Of a stretch of DNA of 38,727 nucleotides, positions 22,401 through 32,914 are shown piece after piece. The DNA is from Eubacterium sp. (lineage in GTDB: Bacteria; Bacillota; Clostridia; Lachnospirales; Lachnospiraceae), in assembly GCA_017459675.1 (NCBI GenBank), contig JAFUCM010000001.1:1-38727 (forward strand). The letters are read 5' to 3'. Positions within the stretch are counted from its first letter, which is position 1. Each line of letters opens with the position of its first letter. A model generated the notes under the pieces. It searched no databases. It was given only the letters and a program-made list of their open reading frames with translations, and was not told the origin of the DNA. The translations under genes and the position numbers were made by a program.

Positions 22401-25400
22401 ATGAAGAACGATCTGAGAGAATTGTTAAAAATGCTCAGACAGCTGAAGCCGTCCGAAAGAGTCCGGACGCGATGCCGGTCAGCGATAGCGATTATAATTG
22501 TTTTCATTACAACGTATACGCTGATCATGCCGGCGGTTGCGCTGGAAAGAAATAATGTATCGGATGTTAAGGGGTTGAATCTTTCGGATCAGAGTGCGAA
22601 GGTTCTGAACTGCCATTTCCCTGTACATCAGCATACGGAGGAATGTTATAAAAAGGTGCCGGAATATGACGACGGCGGCAAGAAAATCGGGACGAAAAAA
22701 GTCCTTAATTGTTGGAAAGCAGACTGGATCGTCCACGAACACGATGAAAACTGCTATGAAAATGGTGTTCTTGTCTGTCAGCTCCCTGAGTATCAGGAAC
22801 ATAAGCACGATGCATCCTGTTATACGATGCAGCGCGTTTTGGCATGCGGAAAAGAGGAGACTCCCGGGCACCAGCACACAGACGCATGCTATCAGACGAC
22901 ACAGAATATTGCTTGTGGAATGGAAGAACACAGGCATTCCGATAAATGCTACAGCGATGTTGTGACAGGTACAGAGAAAAAGCTTGTCTGTGGATACGAT
23001 GAGGGCGAGGAGATCTCGCCGGCGGTTTACAGTGATCCGGTTATTGATGAGGAGACCGGCGAAACCATTGAACCAGCGCATCTTGTGCAGGATGCGGTTG
23101 TGCATCATCACACAGACAGCTGTTACGAGACAGAGACAAAGACCGAGCGTCAGCTGACGTGCGGTCTCACAGAGCATGTCCATTCGGATGCATGCTATCA
23201 GACAGAAAGAAAGCTGATCTGCGGCCAGACCGAAGGGAAGGGCCACACCCATACAGATGCATGTTATAAGGACAAAAAGGTTCTGACATGTACGGAACTG
23301 ACGCCGCACCGGCATACGGTCGACTGTTATGAGAAGGGCCCGAAGGGCGAAAGTCCGGTCGACATGGGCTGGGTCACGATCACGTATGATGAGTATGGAA
23401 ATGAAATTCTGAATGGAGATCCGGATCATCTGATCTGCGGCAAGATCGAGCTGCTGAAGCATCAGCATGATGATGGATGCTTCATGGATACAACAGCAGC
23501 TGACAGCGAAAATACGGAAAATATGGAAGCCGGTGACGCGGGCGTTCCGGAAAATGGAGCAGCCGCCGATGCGGACCTTCTGGAAAATGAAACTGCCGGC
23601 GAAGACAGATATCACGAAAACGAAATCACGTTTGATGAGAACGGCAATCCGATTGAAAATCCGGACGGCGATGCGGAAGGGCAGGACGATGAAACACCGT
23701 CCGGTCTGATCGTGCTGCATCCGGATGGCGAAGAAGAGCAGGCGGATGACAGCGAGATCAGCGAAGATGCAGAAGGTGAAAATGCTGACGCAGAAGCTGG
23801 AAATACTGACGTGGAAGATCCAGATGCAGAAAATACAGATCCGGAAGCTGCGGATGCAGAAGAAACGGACAAAACATCTACAGATGCAGAGGCTATCGAA
23901 GAAGCATCTGAGAATGGCGCTGCGTTTACAAAGACCGTCGAAGTAGAAGGCGCATCCTACAGTCTGATCGTCTCAGGCGAAGAAGCCTGCGGCATTCCGG
24001 AAAATGCTGTATTTAAGGCGACGGCCATTTCCGAGAAGCGTGATGATTACGACGCGTACCGCGAGAAGGCACTGGCAGCAGTCGATAATTATACAACAGA
24101 TGAAGCCAGCCGGGCAGAAGAAATGCCGGGTCTGTTCGATCTGACCATTTATGATGAAGATGGAAATGAGATCCAGCCCGCGGCGCCGCTGTCGATCCGC
24201 GTCGATCTCGGCGATGCAATCGGTGAAGATGCATCCGGCGTCTATGCCGTACATTTCCCCGGAACAAATGCAGACACCGTCATGCAGCCGGCTTCGAACA
24301 ATCCGGTCGGCAAGGCTGCGCAGGTGATCCGCGAGAAGATTACAGGCACTGGCACGGAAGTCATCGAGACGAAGACCGAAGACGATGGCGCGGTACAGTT
24401 CGAGGCTGAGAGTCTGTCTGTATATGCCATTGTGTATACGGTGGACTTTGAGTACTCGGTGAACGGCAAAATGTACCAGTTTTCGCTTCCCGGAGGCGGA
24501 TTTGTCAGCTTTACAGACCTCGTAGAAGTGCTGGGTATAATTGGTGATACATACAGCGAGGAAAATGACGCAGAAATAGAAGAACAGATCACCGATGGCA
24601 TGCTCGACGTTACGGCGAGTGATGCAGCGAAGAAGTTTGTGGCAGATGTGGAATCTGTAGAATTCAGTAGCCCTGAATTGGTGTGGGTTGGAAAGGTAGA
24701 TACAGAGACCACAGTCGGTACGCTGAAAGAAGCGAATGGGCTGGAGTGCGAGTATAGCGCGGAACTGACAGAAGAACAGATTGCAAGAATCAATGATACC
24801 GTAATCGAGTCGGGAGACTGGGCTTTGATTTCCATGCTTCCATTTGCTTCAGAAGAGACGCTAACAGTCACCATGAAGACAGGTGAAGTACTCACGATCA
24901 GAGTAACAGATGCTCAAATTAAAAAGACTGTAATTTCAACTTCCGGTGAGACTTACGAGATCACTGTGACCTATGACGACAGAGCGGAGATCCCGGATGG
25001 GGCAGAACTGAAGGTTAAGGAGATTCTGCCAGAGGATGAGAGATACGATGAGTACTATCAGCAGTCTCTTGAGAAGGTTGGCGTGGTCGATACGGCCACT
25101 GAAGAAGAGCCTGAAACTGTTGCAGATGCTGTGACGGATGCGCTTGATGGACTGAAAGACCTCATCAGCGGTGACAGTACAGATGATGAAGAGGAAGAAG
25201 GTGCAAAGCAGACATCAGATTATGCTCGAATCTTTGATATTCAGATCTGGGCTGATGATCATGAGATTCAGCCGAAGAGTGCTGTTACTGTGAACATCAA
25301 TTTGCTTGACGCTCCGGAAGATGAAAAAGCTGTTCCGTCCGTTGTTCACTTTGCCAAGGCTGGTGCTGAGCTGATGGAACTGGCGGAAAAAGCTGAGAAC

Positions 25401-28400
25401 AGCGAGACGGACGGTATCCAGTTTGTCACGGACGAGTTCTCGGTCTATTCTGTGGTATACACGGTTGATTTCTTCTTTGAGGTTAATGGCAAAGTCTACG
25501 GCTTCAATATGGATGGAGCCGACTCGGTCAGCCTTCGAGCGCTGGTTGAAGCCCTGCATGTCTATGAGGCAAAGCCTGATGGAGAAAAAGAAGCGGAATC
25601 TCCAGCAAAGTCAACGGATGAAGAGGCCGAACCCTATGTAGAATCGGAAGTGAATAATGACGAACTGGACGATTCGACTGAAATTCAGTCGGAACTCCTC
25701 GACCTGTTTATGAGGGAAGTGGAGACGGTTGCATTCAGCAATGAGGAACTCCTTGTTCCTGCAAAAGTGGATGAGAATACAACAGTCGGAAAGATCAAGA
25801 CGGCTTTGAAGCTGTTTCCTACCTACCCGCTGGGCTTGAAACAGTCTGAAGTGCTTGCACTCAATGAAAAGGAGTATTCAGCAGGGGATTGGGCTCTGAT
25901 CAGCATGAAGCCGTTCGATACGCAAGAAACCTTAACTATTACTTTGAAAAATGGTGATAGCTTCAAGATTCTTGTGACAGATGCGCAGGATGCTGTAATG
26001 ATCGGCGATCAGGTTCAGACTATATCTAACCCTGCTGGAACGACTATTGATCTTTTTGATTATTGGATCGTAAGTCAGGATCTTGTAGGAAGAGATGGAT
26101 GGGGCGACCTGAATCAGAGCCAGGGATCTGCGGAAGCAGGAGACGATAAGCCACTTAATGGAACCGGTAATAATAAAGGTATAAACTCTTCAACAACAGA
26201 TACTGAGCATGGTCATGCATTAAAGTTTTCACCTGCATGGTCTGGTACTGTTTATAACGGAAATAAAATAGGTACAACGGGAAATGCCTGGCAAAGTGTT
26301 AACCTGGATATGAGAGATGGCCTTAACAGTTATACAGGCGATGAATATACGTGGCATTGGAACTGCCCGAATCCATTTACAGGAATTGTTCAGAGCAACC
26401 TTTCAAATGGATATCCGATCCTTACAAACAATCAGACGATTGGTACAAACGGAGAATCACTTGCATATTTATTTGATCCTTCCATCAGCCATTCTGGAAA
26501 AGCAAGTTACTCTGACGTTAATCAGTTGCTGTATGTGGACAAGGATGGATATTATACATATGACAGCCGTGATTATGCAGCTTCATTTAATACTGGCGAT
26601 AAGACATTCACATTGACAGAACAGACATCCACAAATTCAGAAATACGTGGATTCTGGCCTTTTGGAACTCAAAATTTCTGGACTGGCATGCATGTCAATA
26701 CACAATTTTCCATGCCAACCGGTGGCCAGGTACTCAATCCATCAGGAGTGCTCAAACCTATGCAGTTTGAATTCTCTGGTGATGATGATGTATGGATTTA
26801 TGTAGACGGTATTTTAATTGGAGACGCTGGTGGTATCCATAACCGTACGGAAGTTGATATCAATTTCCAGACAGGGATTGTTAGCATCTCCGGGTCTGCA
26901 GATAAATATCTTGATGACCTCTTCAGAACAGGACTGCGTGATCAGGGAAAGACAGAAGCAGAAATCGAAGCCTATATTGACGCCAATTTTGACGGACATA
27001 CATTTAAGGCTGGCTCATATCATACTTTTGATTTCTTCTATCTTGAACGTGGTGGTGGGGAATCAAACCTGTACATCCATTACAATCTTGTTTCTACGGC
27101 AGACTTTACGGCACATAAGTCATATTATGGCGCAAATGAGACAGATCTTCTTACGAGAGATCAGTTCCAGTTTGAATTAATTGGACTGGATGGGAAATAT
27201 CGTTCGGTAAGGAATAACGAGACGGGAAACTATGAATTAGTACAGGAAGATACGACCTCTGAAGCAATTATGCCGCATGCAAGCGGAAGCGGTGAAGGGA
27301 CAGTAGCATCCCCGCATTATGAAGATGATGTAACGATTGCGACATCATCCGGCAATGTGAATTCTCAAGTATATATTACAGGAGTATCAGAAGACGGAAA
27401 TGTTAATTTCGGTACAGCGTCTATTTCCGAGATGGATATGCATGACGCCGATGAAGGCAACCCTCCGGTATATAAGTACATTATTCGGGAGATTGTCCCG
27501 GATGATGCCAAGAATGCTGCTGGAGTGACATGGGCAGAAGCGACCGATGAGCAACGAGCTGCAGGTGGATTTGTCAAGGATCAAGTGACCTATGATGGTA
27601 CTGTGTATTATATGACTGGTCGCGTCACATCCTGGACAGAGACCAATGCAAGCGGACAGGAGGTAGTAAGGCACGGTATTTCAAAGACATACTATACGGA
27701 TGATACTTATACTACGGTAAAATCAGACGTAAACTTTGCGAGTTTTGAAAACAGGTTTACTCCTGATTTTGGGAATGTCGATTTCAAGAAGGTCGATGGG
27801 ACAGGAGCAGCATTACAGGGAGCAACATTCGCACTCTATACAGATGAGGCTTGTACGAAACCAGCAAAGGATCTGGATTCAGAAGGAACTCCGGAATGGA
27901 CGGCAACGTCAGATGAAAACGGAACGGTTTCTTTTGAGAACGTAAGAGTTGGCACCTATTACATGAAGGAGACTGTGGCACCAAATGATTATGTGCTTGA
28001 TGAAACCATATACAAGGTTGTCATTGAAGACTCAAAAGATACATCCAAGAAATCAAAGATAACCATTTTAGGGGACGAAACAGAAACGGAAATCACTGAA
28101 ATTGCAAATGCAAAGTCCGGAAAAATAACAGTTCTTAAAAAGTGGCTTAACGCAAGTGGAGCAGAGATAGATGGCGGCAGTAATGCAGCGACAGTTAAGC
28201 TGAAAAGATATAAACAGATAGTAGAGTCAAGTGATGTCGAAACACATACTGTCACGATTAACCTCGATATAAGAGATTATGGCGGCAACTCTTGGACAGA
28301 GACAACTACCAAGTCTTTTCAGGGGGATCATGTAACTGTTGAATGGACAGTAGTAGACGGGGCTGGCGAGGGTGTATTTACTGGGCAAGACAGTAGTTAT

Positions 28401-29366
28401 TGGGACGAAAGTTCACATATTACAGTATTTAGCAAAAGTTTCAGCAATGTTAGTTCTGATATTACGTTAAATGTAACACTTAATGAATATTGGCCAATGC
28501 AGAATGGCAAGTTCAATATCGACTCCTTCTCAGTTGCCCAGGAAGAGCCGGATGAACCAGTAATCAACATTGTTGCAGATGATGATTTCAATCCTGGCCC
28601 GATAACGTTAAATAATTCATCATCCTGGTCTCACACGTGGAACATTGGCGGTTCAGAGTCAAGCCATACCGGATTCGATTATCCGGTAATGGATGATAAC
28701 GGAAAGAATTATCTGTATTATGTCGTCGAACTGGACGCCCAGGGAAATCCCGTAGAGGTTGGCGGATCTCCTCTGGAAGGATATGTTCTTCAGGGTTATT
28801 CCGCAAATAATAATACCGGAATTTCCAATCAAGGTGTAATAACGGTATACAACCGGACAGAAAGCTCAAATACGATCAACGTTGTAATCAAGAAGACGGA
28901 TAATGCTGAAAACAGTACGAACTATCTGGCTGGCGCAGTATTTAAACTGATGTACAGATCAGACGGTAGTAGTACATTCACGAATGTGTCCAATGAAATC
29001 GTTCCTGAGTTGGATTCTGAAAGCAAATTTACTGTACCGACATCGGGTATTACCCTGACCGGGCTTGTTGATGGACAGTATCAACTGCAGGAGATTTCTC
29101 CTCCATCGGGATATGTCATTACGAATTCCACCCCGGTAACCTTTACGGTATCAGGCGGAAGTATTAGCAATACGGATGGGACGATAACTGGTGTAAAGTA
29201 TACAGCAGCCACTGAAACAGGTGACGCAGAGTTCACAATCCCGAACGAACCTGGCGTCGCTCTCCCGAACACTGGCGGCCCCGGCACACGGCTCTTCACG
29301 ATCCTCGGCGGCCTCCTGATCCTTGGAGCGGGAGTACTGCTGTGGAGGAGACGGAGATTGATTTAA
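22401..29366 (+). CDS. Giant cell-wall-anchored surface protein (His/Cys modules, fibro-slime/PA14-like and Cna-B domains, LPNTG)
   Basis: A 2321-residue secreted protein. The ATG at 22401 follows GAGGTGA. Residues 1-50 form a long signal peptide with a membrane core (28-47, ending LIMPAVALE). Residues 70-362 hold ten C...HxHxxxC(Y/F) modules (HQHTEECY, HEHDENCY, HKHDASCY and so on). An acidic low-complexity linker follows (367-508). A module of about 340 residues then occurs twice (about 509-838 and 845-1195), each with YTVDF..(S/E)VNGK(M/V)Y, GDWALISM.PF and VTDAQ. Residues about 1210-1560 resemble a fibro-slime/PA14 lectin-like domain (FEFSGDDDVWIYVDG). Cna-B/SpaA-like domains follow (about 1569-2285; GNVDFKKVDGTGAALQGATF, YYMKETVAPNDYVL). 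The end is LPNTG (2288-2292), a hydrophobic helix and RRRRLI, a sortase substrate. No sortase gene is nearby. A role in adhesion is inferred. Confidence 0.93.
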   Translation: MKNDLRELLKMLRQLKPSERVRTRCRSAIAIIIVFITTYTLIMPAVALERNNVSDVKGLNLSDQSAKVLNCHFPVHQHTEECYKKVPEYDDGGKKIGTKKVLNCWKADWIVHEHDENCYENGVLVCQLPEYQEHKHDASCYTMQRVLACGKEETPGHQHTDACYQTTQNIACGMEEHRHSDKCYSDVVTGTEKKLVCGYDEGEEISPAVYSDPVIDEETGETIEPAHLVQDAVVHHHTDSCYETETKTERQLTCGLTEHVHSDACYQTERKLICGQTEGKGHTHTDACYKDKKVLTCTELTPHRHTVDCYEKGPKGESPVDMGWVTITYDEYGNEILNGDPDHLICGKIELLKHQHDDGCFMDTTAADSENTENMEAGDAGVPENGAAADADLLENETAGEDRYHENEITFDENGNPIENPDGDAEGQDDETPSGLIVLHPDGEEEQADDSEISEDAEGENADAEAGNTDVEDPDAENTDPEAADAEETDKTSTDAEAIEEASENGAAFTKTVEVEGASYSLIVSGEEACGIPENAVFKATAISEKRDDYDAYREKALAAVDNYTTDEASRAEEMPGLFDLTIYDEDGNEIQPAAPLSIRVDLGDAIGEDASGVYAVHFPGTNADTVMQPASNNPVGKAAQVIREKITGTGTEVIETKTEDDGAVQFEAESLSVYAIVYTVDFEYSVNGKMYQFSLPGGGFVSFTDLVEVLGIIGDTYSEENDAEIEEQITDGMLDVTASDAAKKFVADVESVEFSSPELVWVGKVDTETTVGTLKEANGLECEYSAELTEEQIARINDTVIESGDWALISMLPFASEETLTVTMKTGEVLTIRVTDAQIKKTVISTSGETYEITVTYDDRAEIPDGAELKVKEILPEDERYDEYYQQSLEKVGVVDTATEEEPETVADAVTDALDGLKDLISGDSTDDEEEEGAKQTSDYARIFDIQIWADDHEIQPKSAVTVNINLLDAPEDEKAVPSVVHFAKAGAELMELAEKAENSETDGIQFVTDEFSVYSVVYTVDFFFEVNGKVYGFNMDGADSVSLRALVEALHVYEAKPDGEKEAESPAKSTDEEAEPYVESEVNNDELDDSTEIQSELLDLFMREVETVAFSNEELLVPAKVDENTTVGKIKTALKLFPTYPLGLKQSEVLALNEKEYSAGDWALISMKPFDTQETLTITLKNGDSFKILVTDAQDAVMIGDQVQTISNPAGTTIDLFDYWIVSQDLVGRDGWGDLNQSQGSAEAGDDKPLNGTGNNKGINSSTTDTEHGHALKFSPAWSGTVYNGNKIGTTGNAWQSVNLDMRDGLNSYTGDEYTWHWNCPNPFTGIVQSNLSNGYPILTNNQTIGTNGESLAYLFDPSISHSGKASYSDVNQLLYVDKDGYYTYDSRDYAASFNTGDKTFTLTEQTSTNSEIRGFWPFGTQNFWTGMHVNTQFSMPTGGQVLNPSGVLKPMQFEFSGDDDVWIYVDGILIGDAGGIHNRTEVDINFQTGIVSISGSADKYLDDLFRTGLRDQGKTEAEIEAYIDANFDGHTFKAGSYHTFDFFYLERGGGESNLYIHYNLVSTADFTAHKSYYGANETDLLTRDQFQFELIGLDGKYRSVRNNETGNYELVQEDTTSEAIMPHASGSGEGTVASPHYEDDVTIATSSGNVNSQVYITGVSEDGNVNFGTASISEMDMHDADEGNPPVYKYIIREIVPDDAKNAAGVTWAEATDEQRAAGGFVKDQVTYDGTVYYMTGRVTSWTETNASGQEVVRHGISKTYYTDDTYTTVKSDVNFASFENRFTPDFGNVDFKKVDGTGAALQGATFALYTDEACTKPAKDLDSEGTPEWTATSDENGTVSFENVRVGTYYMKETVAPNDYVLDETIYKVVIEDSKDTSKKSKITILGDETETEITEIANAKSGKITVLKKWLNASGAEIDGGSNAATVKLKRYKQIVESSDVETHTVTINLDIRDYGGNSWTETTTKSFQGDHVTVEWTVVDGAGEGVFTGQDSSYWDESSHITVFSKSFSNVSSDITLNVTLNEYWPMQNGKFNIDSFSVAQEEPDEPVINIVADDDFNPGPITLNNSSSWSHTWNIGGSESSHTGFDYPVMDDNGKNYLYYVVELDAQGNPVEVGGSPLEGYVLQGYSANNNTGISNQGVITVYNRTESSNTINVVIKKTDNAENSTNYLAGAVFKLMYRSDGSSTFTNVSNEIVPELDSESKFTVPTSGITLTGLVDGQYQLQEISPPSGYVITNSTPVTFTVSGGSISNTDGTITGVKYTAATETGDAEFTIPNEPGVALPNTGGPGTRLFTILGGLLILGAGVLLWRRRRLI
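22599..23490 (+). repeat. Region encoding ten C...HxHxxxC(Y/F) modules
   Basis: Ten protein repeats of variable spacing, each with a Cys (usually in CG or C(Q/T)), 5-40 residues, then H-x-H-x3-C-(Y/F). Two His and two Cys per module would suit a bound metal ion such as zinc. The DNA copies have diverged, so this is an old expansion rather than recent slippage. Confidence 0.85.
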
Positions 29367-29383
29367 CACAAGGTTAACAGAGA

Positions 29384-29416
29384 AGTCAGTCACTTCGGTG
29401 GCTGGCTTTTCTTTTG
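29384..29416 (+). terminator. UUCG-loop terminator of the surface-protein gene
   Basis: AGTCAGTCAC (29384-29393), TTCG, GTGGCTGGCT (29398-29407), then TTTCTTTT. The stem is 10 bp with two G-U pairs. A small hairpin GGTTAG/CTAACC follows near 29423-29440. Confidence 0.82.
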
Positions 29417-29448
29417 GGGATGGGTTAGCGAGAACTAACCGCATAATA

Positions 29449-29486
29449 TTAAAATGACGCCGCCCGGGACTGTGCCGGACAGCGTC
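29449..29486 (-). terminator. Terminator of the hsd operon
   Basis: On the minus strand: GACGCTGTCCGG, loop CACAGTC, CCGGGCGGCGTC, a 12-bp stem with two G-U pairs, then ATTTTAATATT. It is 8 bases past the hsdR stop. Confidence 0.78.
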
Positions 29487-29494
29487 GGTGCTTA

Positions 29495-32400
29495 CTATGC
29501 AGCCAGCGGCATTGCGTTGGCATTGATATTGTCTACTACTGTCATGATCCGCTGGAAGAGTATAATGTTGTCCTCAAATACCTCTGTGACATCCATGCCT
29601 CCTGAGAATTCGTCATAAGCCATTTCCTGACGGGCAAGGGTGCCATACTGGACAAGCCAATCAATGATATATCGCACGAAAGTGATCTGTTCCTGCGTGT
29701 ATAGGCCGGTATCGAGGAATTCGTTAAATGCCTGTTCAGCAGTGGCTTTGTCCAGACCAGTGAGGCTACGGACAAATTTGCCGAGAGGAATATCCTCATC
29801 ATCAGCGGTATGGATCTCGCGCTTATATTCCTCAGCTGTGCCAACTTCGCTCCAGAAGATACGTTCCAGTGTTTCCCAATCTTCCTCATCAAGAGGGATA
29901 TTGTTTCTCAGTTTATTGAGAGCAGGTTCATCATAGTTCTCATCCACATATCTTCGAGCGCGTTCATAATAGCTTTCAAGATTTGATGGTTGTGTGAATT
30001 TTTCACCCTCACGCTCAAACAGCACCTGATCTGTGACGTTTATTATCTTGTGTCGGATTTCGCGCTTCAGGAAATGCATGAGACCCCGCATTTCTTCACG
30101 GATTTTGTCAATCTCCGGCAAGGTTGCAGTATTCCAGAATGTATCTGATTTTGCCCTTGCCAGCGTTTCCTTTGCAGCGATGACCTCCGGGATTGTGGCT
30201 TTCTGCTCAAGCGTCATGGCTGCGCGTTTTACTGTTCTGACATAGGAATTATACTTGTCTGTATTATTGTCCAGTTTTGCCAGAATGATCTGGAACATCA
30301 CTATGTCAAACCGTCTGGCGTATTCATCTCCATCAGCCGGTGGCATGAGAGCAGCAAGATGTGCTATTATGCGGTCGGCTTCCAGAATGTCCAGATACTG
30401 GAATGCTTCCGGTTTTGAGTATTTCTCTACATACTCCAGATTCTGACGTACCTGGAACTGCTCAACATTGAGCGCCGCAACAGAAGAGGAGAGTTCATCA
30501 ACCAGTGCCTTTCGGAATGGTATCAGTTCTTCGGTCTGATATTCCATTGCCTGCAGGGCCTGAATCGTGTGGACTTTTAGGGAGAAGGCTTTCTCTGCAA
30601 GAGAGCCATCACTGCTGGATTCTTTGCCCTGCGGATTCTCCTTGAAGAACTGGAAGTTGGCCATGTAGTCAAAGATATAGAATTCCTTCTTGTCGTCGCC
30701 GGGGCCAAAGAGATCCTCGCACAGGCGTGTCCCGCGACCAAACATCTGCCAGAACTTGGACACGGAGAAAACCTGTTTATAGAAAACAAGGTTTACGACT
30801 TCCGGCACATCGATGCCAGTATCGAGCATATCCACGGAGATCGCAATCTGCGGCAGCTTTGTAGGATCCTTGAAATCATCAAGCAGGGAATCACAGTGAT
30901 CCACCTGATTATCTATAACACGGGCGAATTTGCCCATATACTGAGGATACAGTTTATTGAATTGCTCTTCAATAAAGAGCGCGTGTTTATGACGCTTTGC
31001 AAATATAATGGTTTTCCCGAGCTTGTCGCCGCCTTCAACTTTTATGCCTTTCTCCATCAGCTCTGACAGAATGCGGCGAGTGGTGTCCTTATTGAAGACA
31101 ATGGTGTCGATGTCCGTGCTCCCGATGAAATCAGGCATCTCTTCGCCTTCTTCGAAAGAATCCTCATATTCCTCTTTCTGTTCATCGGTCAGGTCATCGT
31201 AGTTGATTCCTTCGGTCGGGATCTTATACAGCTTCTCGATGGTGTGATAATCAACCAGCCAGCCTTCGTCGCGTGCCTGATCATATTCGTAGGCATAGGT
31301 CGGCATATCATCTTCAAGATCGAAGAAATCATATGTGTTGTGGCCGACATCTTTCTTCGGCGTAGCGGTCAAGCCTACAAGCAGCGCATCGAAGTACTCA
31401 AAAATAGCCCGGTACTTCTTGAAAATACTGCGATGGGCCTCATCAACGATGATCAGATCAAAATGACCGGGAGTGAAGAGTTTCTGTCCATCATCTGTTT
31501 TCTCGTCATTGATGGCATTCATGATAGTCGGGTATGTGGAGAAGATAGCCCGGTCTGTAGGTTTGTCTTCTCCGCGCTCCAGCAGATTGCAGGTGGACAG
31601 ATTCGGCATGTGCTTTACAAATGCCTTTTTTGCCTGCTTCACGAGTTCGCGACGGTCTGCAAGGAACAGAATATTTGTGATCCATCTATGATCTTGCAGC
31701 ACATCCACGAGGGAAACGGCAGTACGGGTTTTGCCGGTTCCTGTTGCCATGACAAGAAGAGCTTTTCGTTTTTTCTTGGAGAAGTCGCTGCAAACGCTTT
31801 GAATAGCAGCTTTCTGGTAGTCGCGGTCTGTGATTTCTGGATTGATATTGAGCTGCCGAAATTCTTTCTGCAGAGTGCGCCGGTCAATGATTCGCTGGAT
31901 ATCCTTCTTCGAGAAGACGGAGTACACCTTCCGCTCGGTATAGTTCAGATCATCCCATAACCATGTAGTATACCCATTAGTGTAGAAAATGAGAGGACGG
32001 AACCCAGTCATTTGCTGCAGGCAGTTTGCGTACAGGTATGCCTGATGCTGGCCCTCTTTTGCATCCCGGGTTGTGCGTTTGGCTTCGATCACAGCAAGCG
32101 GCTTCAAGTTGTCGGCAAAAAGAACATAGTCGACGGAGCCGGTTCCGGTGGGAGTGTCCGGCATCCCGACAACAGGATATTCTTCAATACAATCCTTGCC
32201 GATTGTCCAGCCCATTGATTTAATATCGAGGTCAATGATGCTTTTTCTTGTCTCGGCTTCGGTTTTTTCGTTGGCAGAATAATGGCGCTTCTGCTCGTTT
32301 TCCCTACGGAGCTTTTCCAGTTCATCGCGGAGTTTCTTCATTTCCTCCGCCATCTGTCCCCGCTCTTTTGATTTAGACTCCAGATCCTTCAGAAGACGAT

Positions 32401-32857
32401 CCAGTTCTTCAGATGAAATGTGCTGATTATTATCCGCAGCGAGGAGGGATTCGTCGAAGGTTCTCTCTTCGTAGTGCTCGCCATAGCAGTAATCAATGAA
32501 AACGATAAAATCAAAGAGATTAGCAAGTGAGAGCACAGCCTCTTTGTATGTGACCTTTGTACTTGTATGCGCGGAGAAATTGCCCAGCTTTATGATGAAT
32601 TTCAGTCGATCCAGAATATCTTCATCGATGGTATCTAAGAAGGACTGATTGTAAACCAGAGCTGAGAAATTATCTTTGTATGGCATACGAAGGTTGCGGT
32701 CAACAGAGTAGAGCCATTTGACTGCAAGTTCAGCACTTTTCCGGACGCCAAGAGCGCACAAGGCAGGGCTCACAGATATGGAGTTTTCTGCCTCTATGCA
32801 GGCATCAGCAAATGCTGCAAATTGGTTTTCATTCTTGAGGAAGTCAAAGTTTGTCAT
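29495..32857 (-). CDS. hsdR: Type I restriction enzyme, R subunit (HsdR)
   Basis: A 1120-residue translocase-nuclease subunit that pulls DNA with ATP and cuts it far from the recognition site. It starts with a DUF4145-like helical region (about 1-145) and a charged coiled-coil (about 150-195). The PD-(D/E)XK nuclease domain follows, with D243 in SVDYVLFAD and E258-x-K260 in VIEAKR. The helicase core has Walker A MATGTGKT (about 371-377), DEAH (about 472-475) and later motifs such as GLTATP, TGIDVPEVV and FGRGTRLCEDL. The C-terminal region (EcoEI_R_C type) binds the methylase. The ATG at 32857 is chosen since GGGAGG is 10 bases upstream, while the ATG at 32866 nearly touches it. It ends the operon, 57 bp after hsdS. 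Confidence 0.95.
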   Translation of the reverse strand: MTNFDFLKNENQFAAFADACIEAENSISVSPALCALGVRKSAELAVKWLYSVDRNLRMPYKDNFSALVYNQSFLDTIDEDILDRLKFIIKLGNFSAHTSTKVTYKEAVLSLANLFDFIVFIDYCYGEHYEERTFDESLLAADNNQHISSEELDRLLKDLESKSKERGQMAEEMKKLRDELEKLRRENEQKRHYSANEKTEAETRKSIIDLDIKSMGWTIGKDCIEEYPVVGMPDTPTGTGSVDYVLFADNLKPLAVIEAKRTTRDAKEGQHQAYLYANCLQQMTGFRPLIFYTNGYTTWLWDDLNYTERKVYSVFSKKDIQRIIDRRTLQKEFRQLNINPEITDRDYQKAAIQSVCSDFSKKKRKALLVMATGTGKTRTAVSLVDVLQDHRWITNILFLADRRELVKQAKKAFVKHMPNLSTCNLLERGEDKPTDRAIFSTYPTIMNAINDEKTDDGQKLFTPGHFDLIIVDEAHRSIFKKYRAIFEYFDALLVGLTATPKKDVGHNTYDFFDLEDDMPTYAYEYDQARDEGWLVDYHTIEKLYKIPTEGINYDDLTDEQKEEYEDSFEEGEEMPDFIGSTDIDTIVFNKDTTRRILSELMEKGIKVEGGDKLGKTIIFAKRHKHALFIEEQFNKLYPQYMGKFARVIDNQVDHCDSLLDDFKDPTKLPQIAISVDMLDTGIDVPEVVNLVFYKQVFSVSKFWQMFGRGTRLCEDLFGPGDDKKEFYIFDYMANFQFFKENPQGKESSSDGSLAEKAFSLKVHTIQALQAMEYQTEELIPFRKALVDELSSSVAALNVEQFQVRQNLEYVEKYSKPEAFQYLDILEADRIIAHLAALMPPADGDEYARRFDIVMFQIILAKLDNNTDKYNSYVRTVKRAAMTLEQKATIPEVIAAKETLARAKSDTFWNTATLPEIDKIREEMRGLMHFLKREIRHKIINVTDQVLFEREGEKFTQPSNLESYYERARRYVDENYDEPALNKLRNNIPLDEEDWETLERIFWSEVGTAEEYKREIHTADDEDIPLGKFVRSLTGLDKATAEQAFNEFLDTGLYTQEQITFVRYIIDWLVQYGTLARQEMAYDEFSGGMDVTEVFEDNIILFQRIMTVVDNINANAMPLAA

Positions 32858-32914
32858 GGTGACCATTCCTCCCGGTAAAGTTTCTTTATAATGGTGGGTA
32901 CGGAGTACCTGGGA

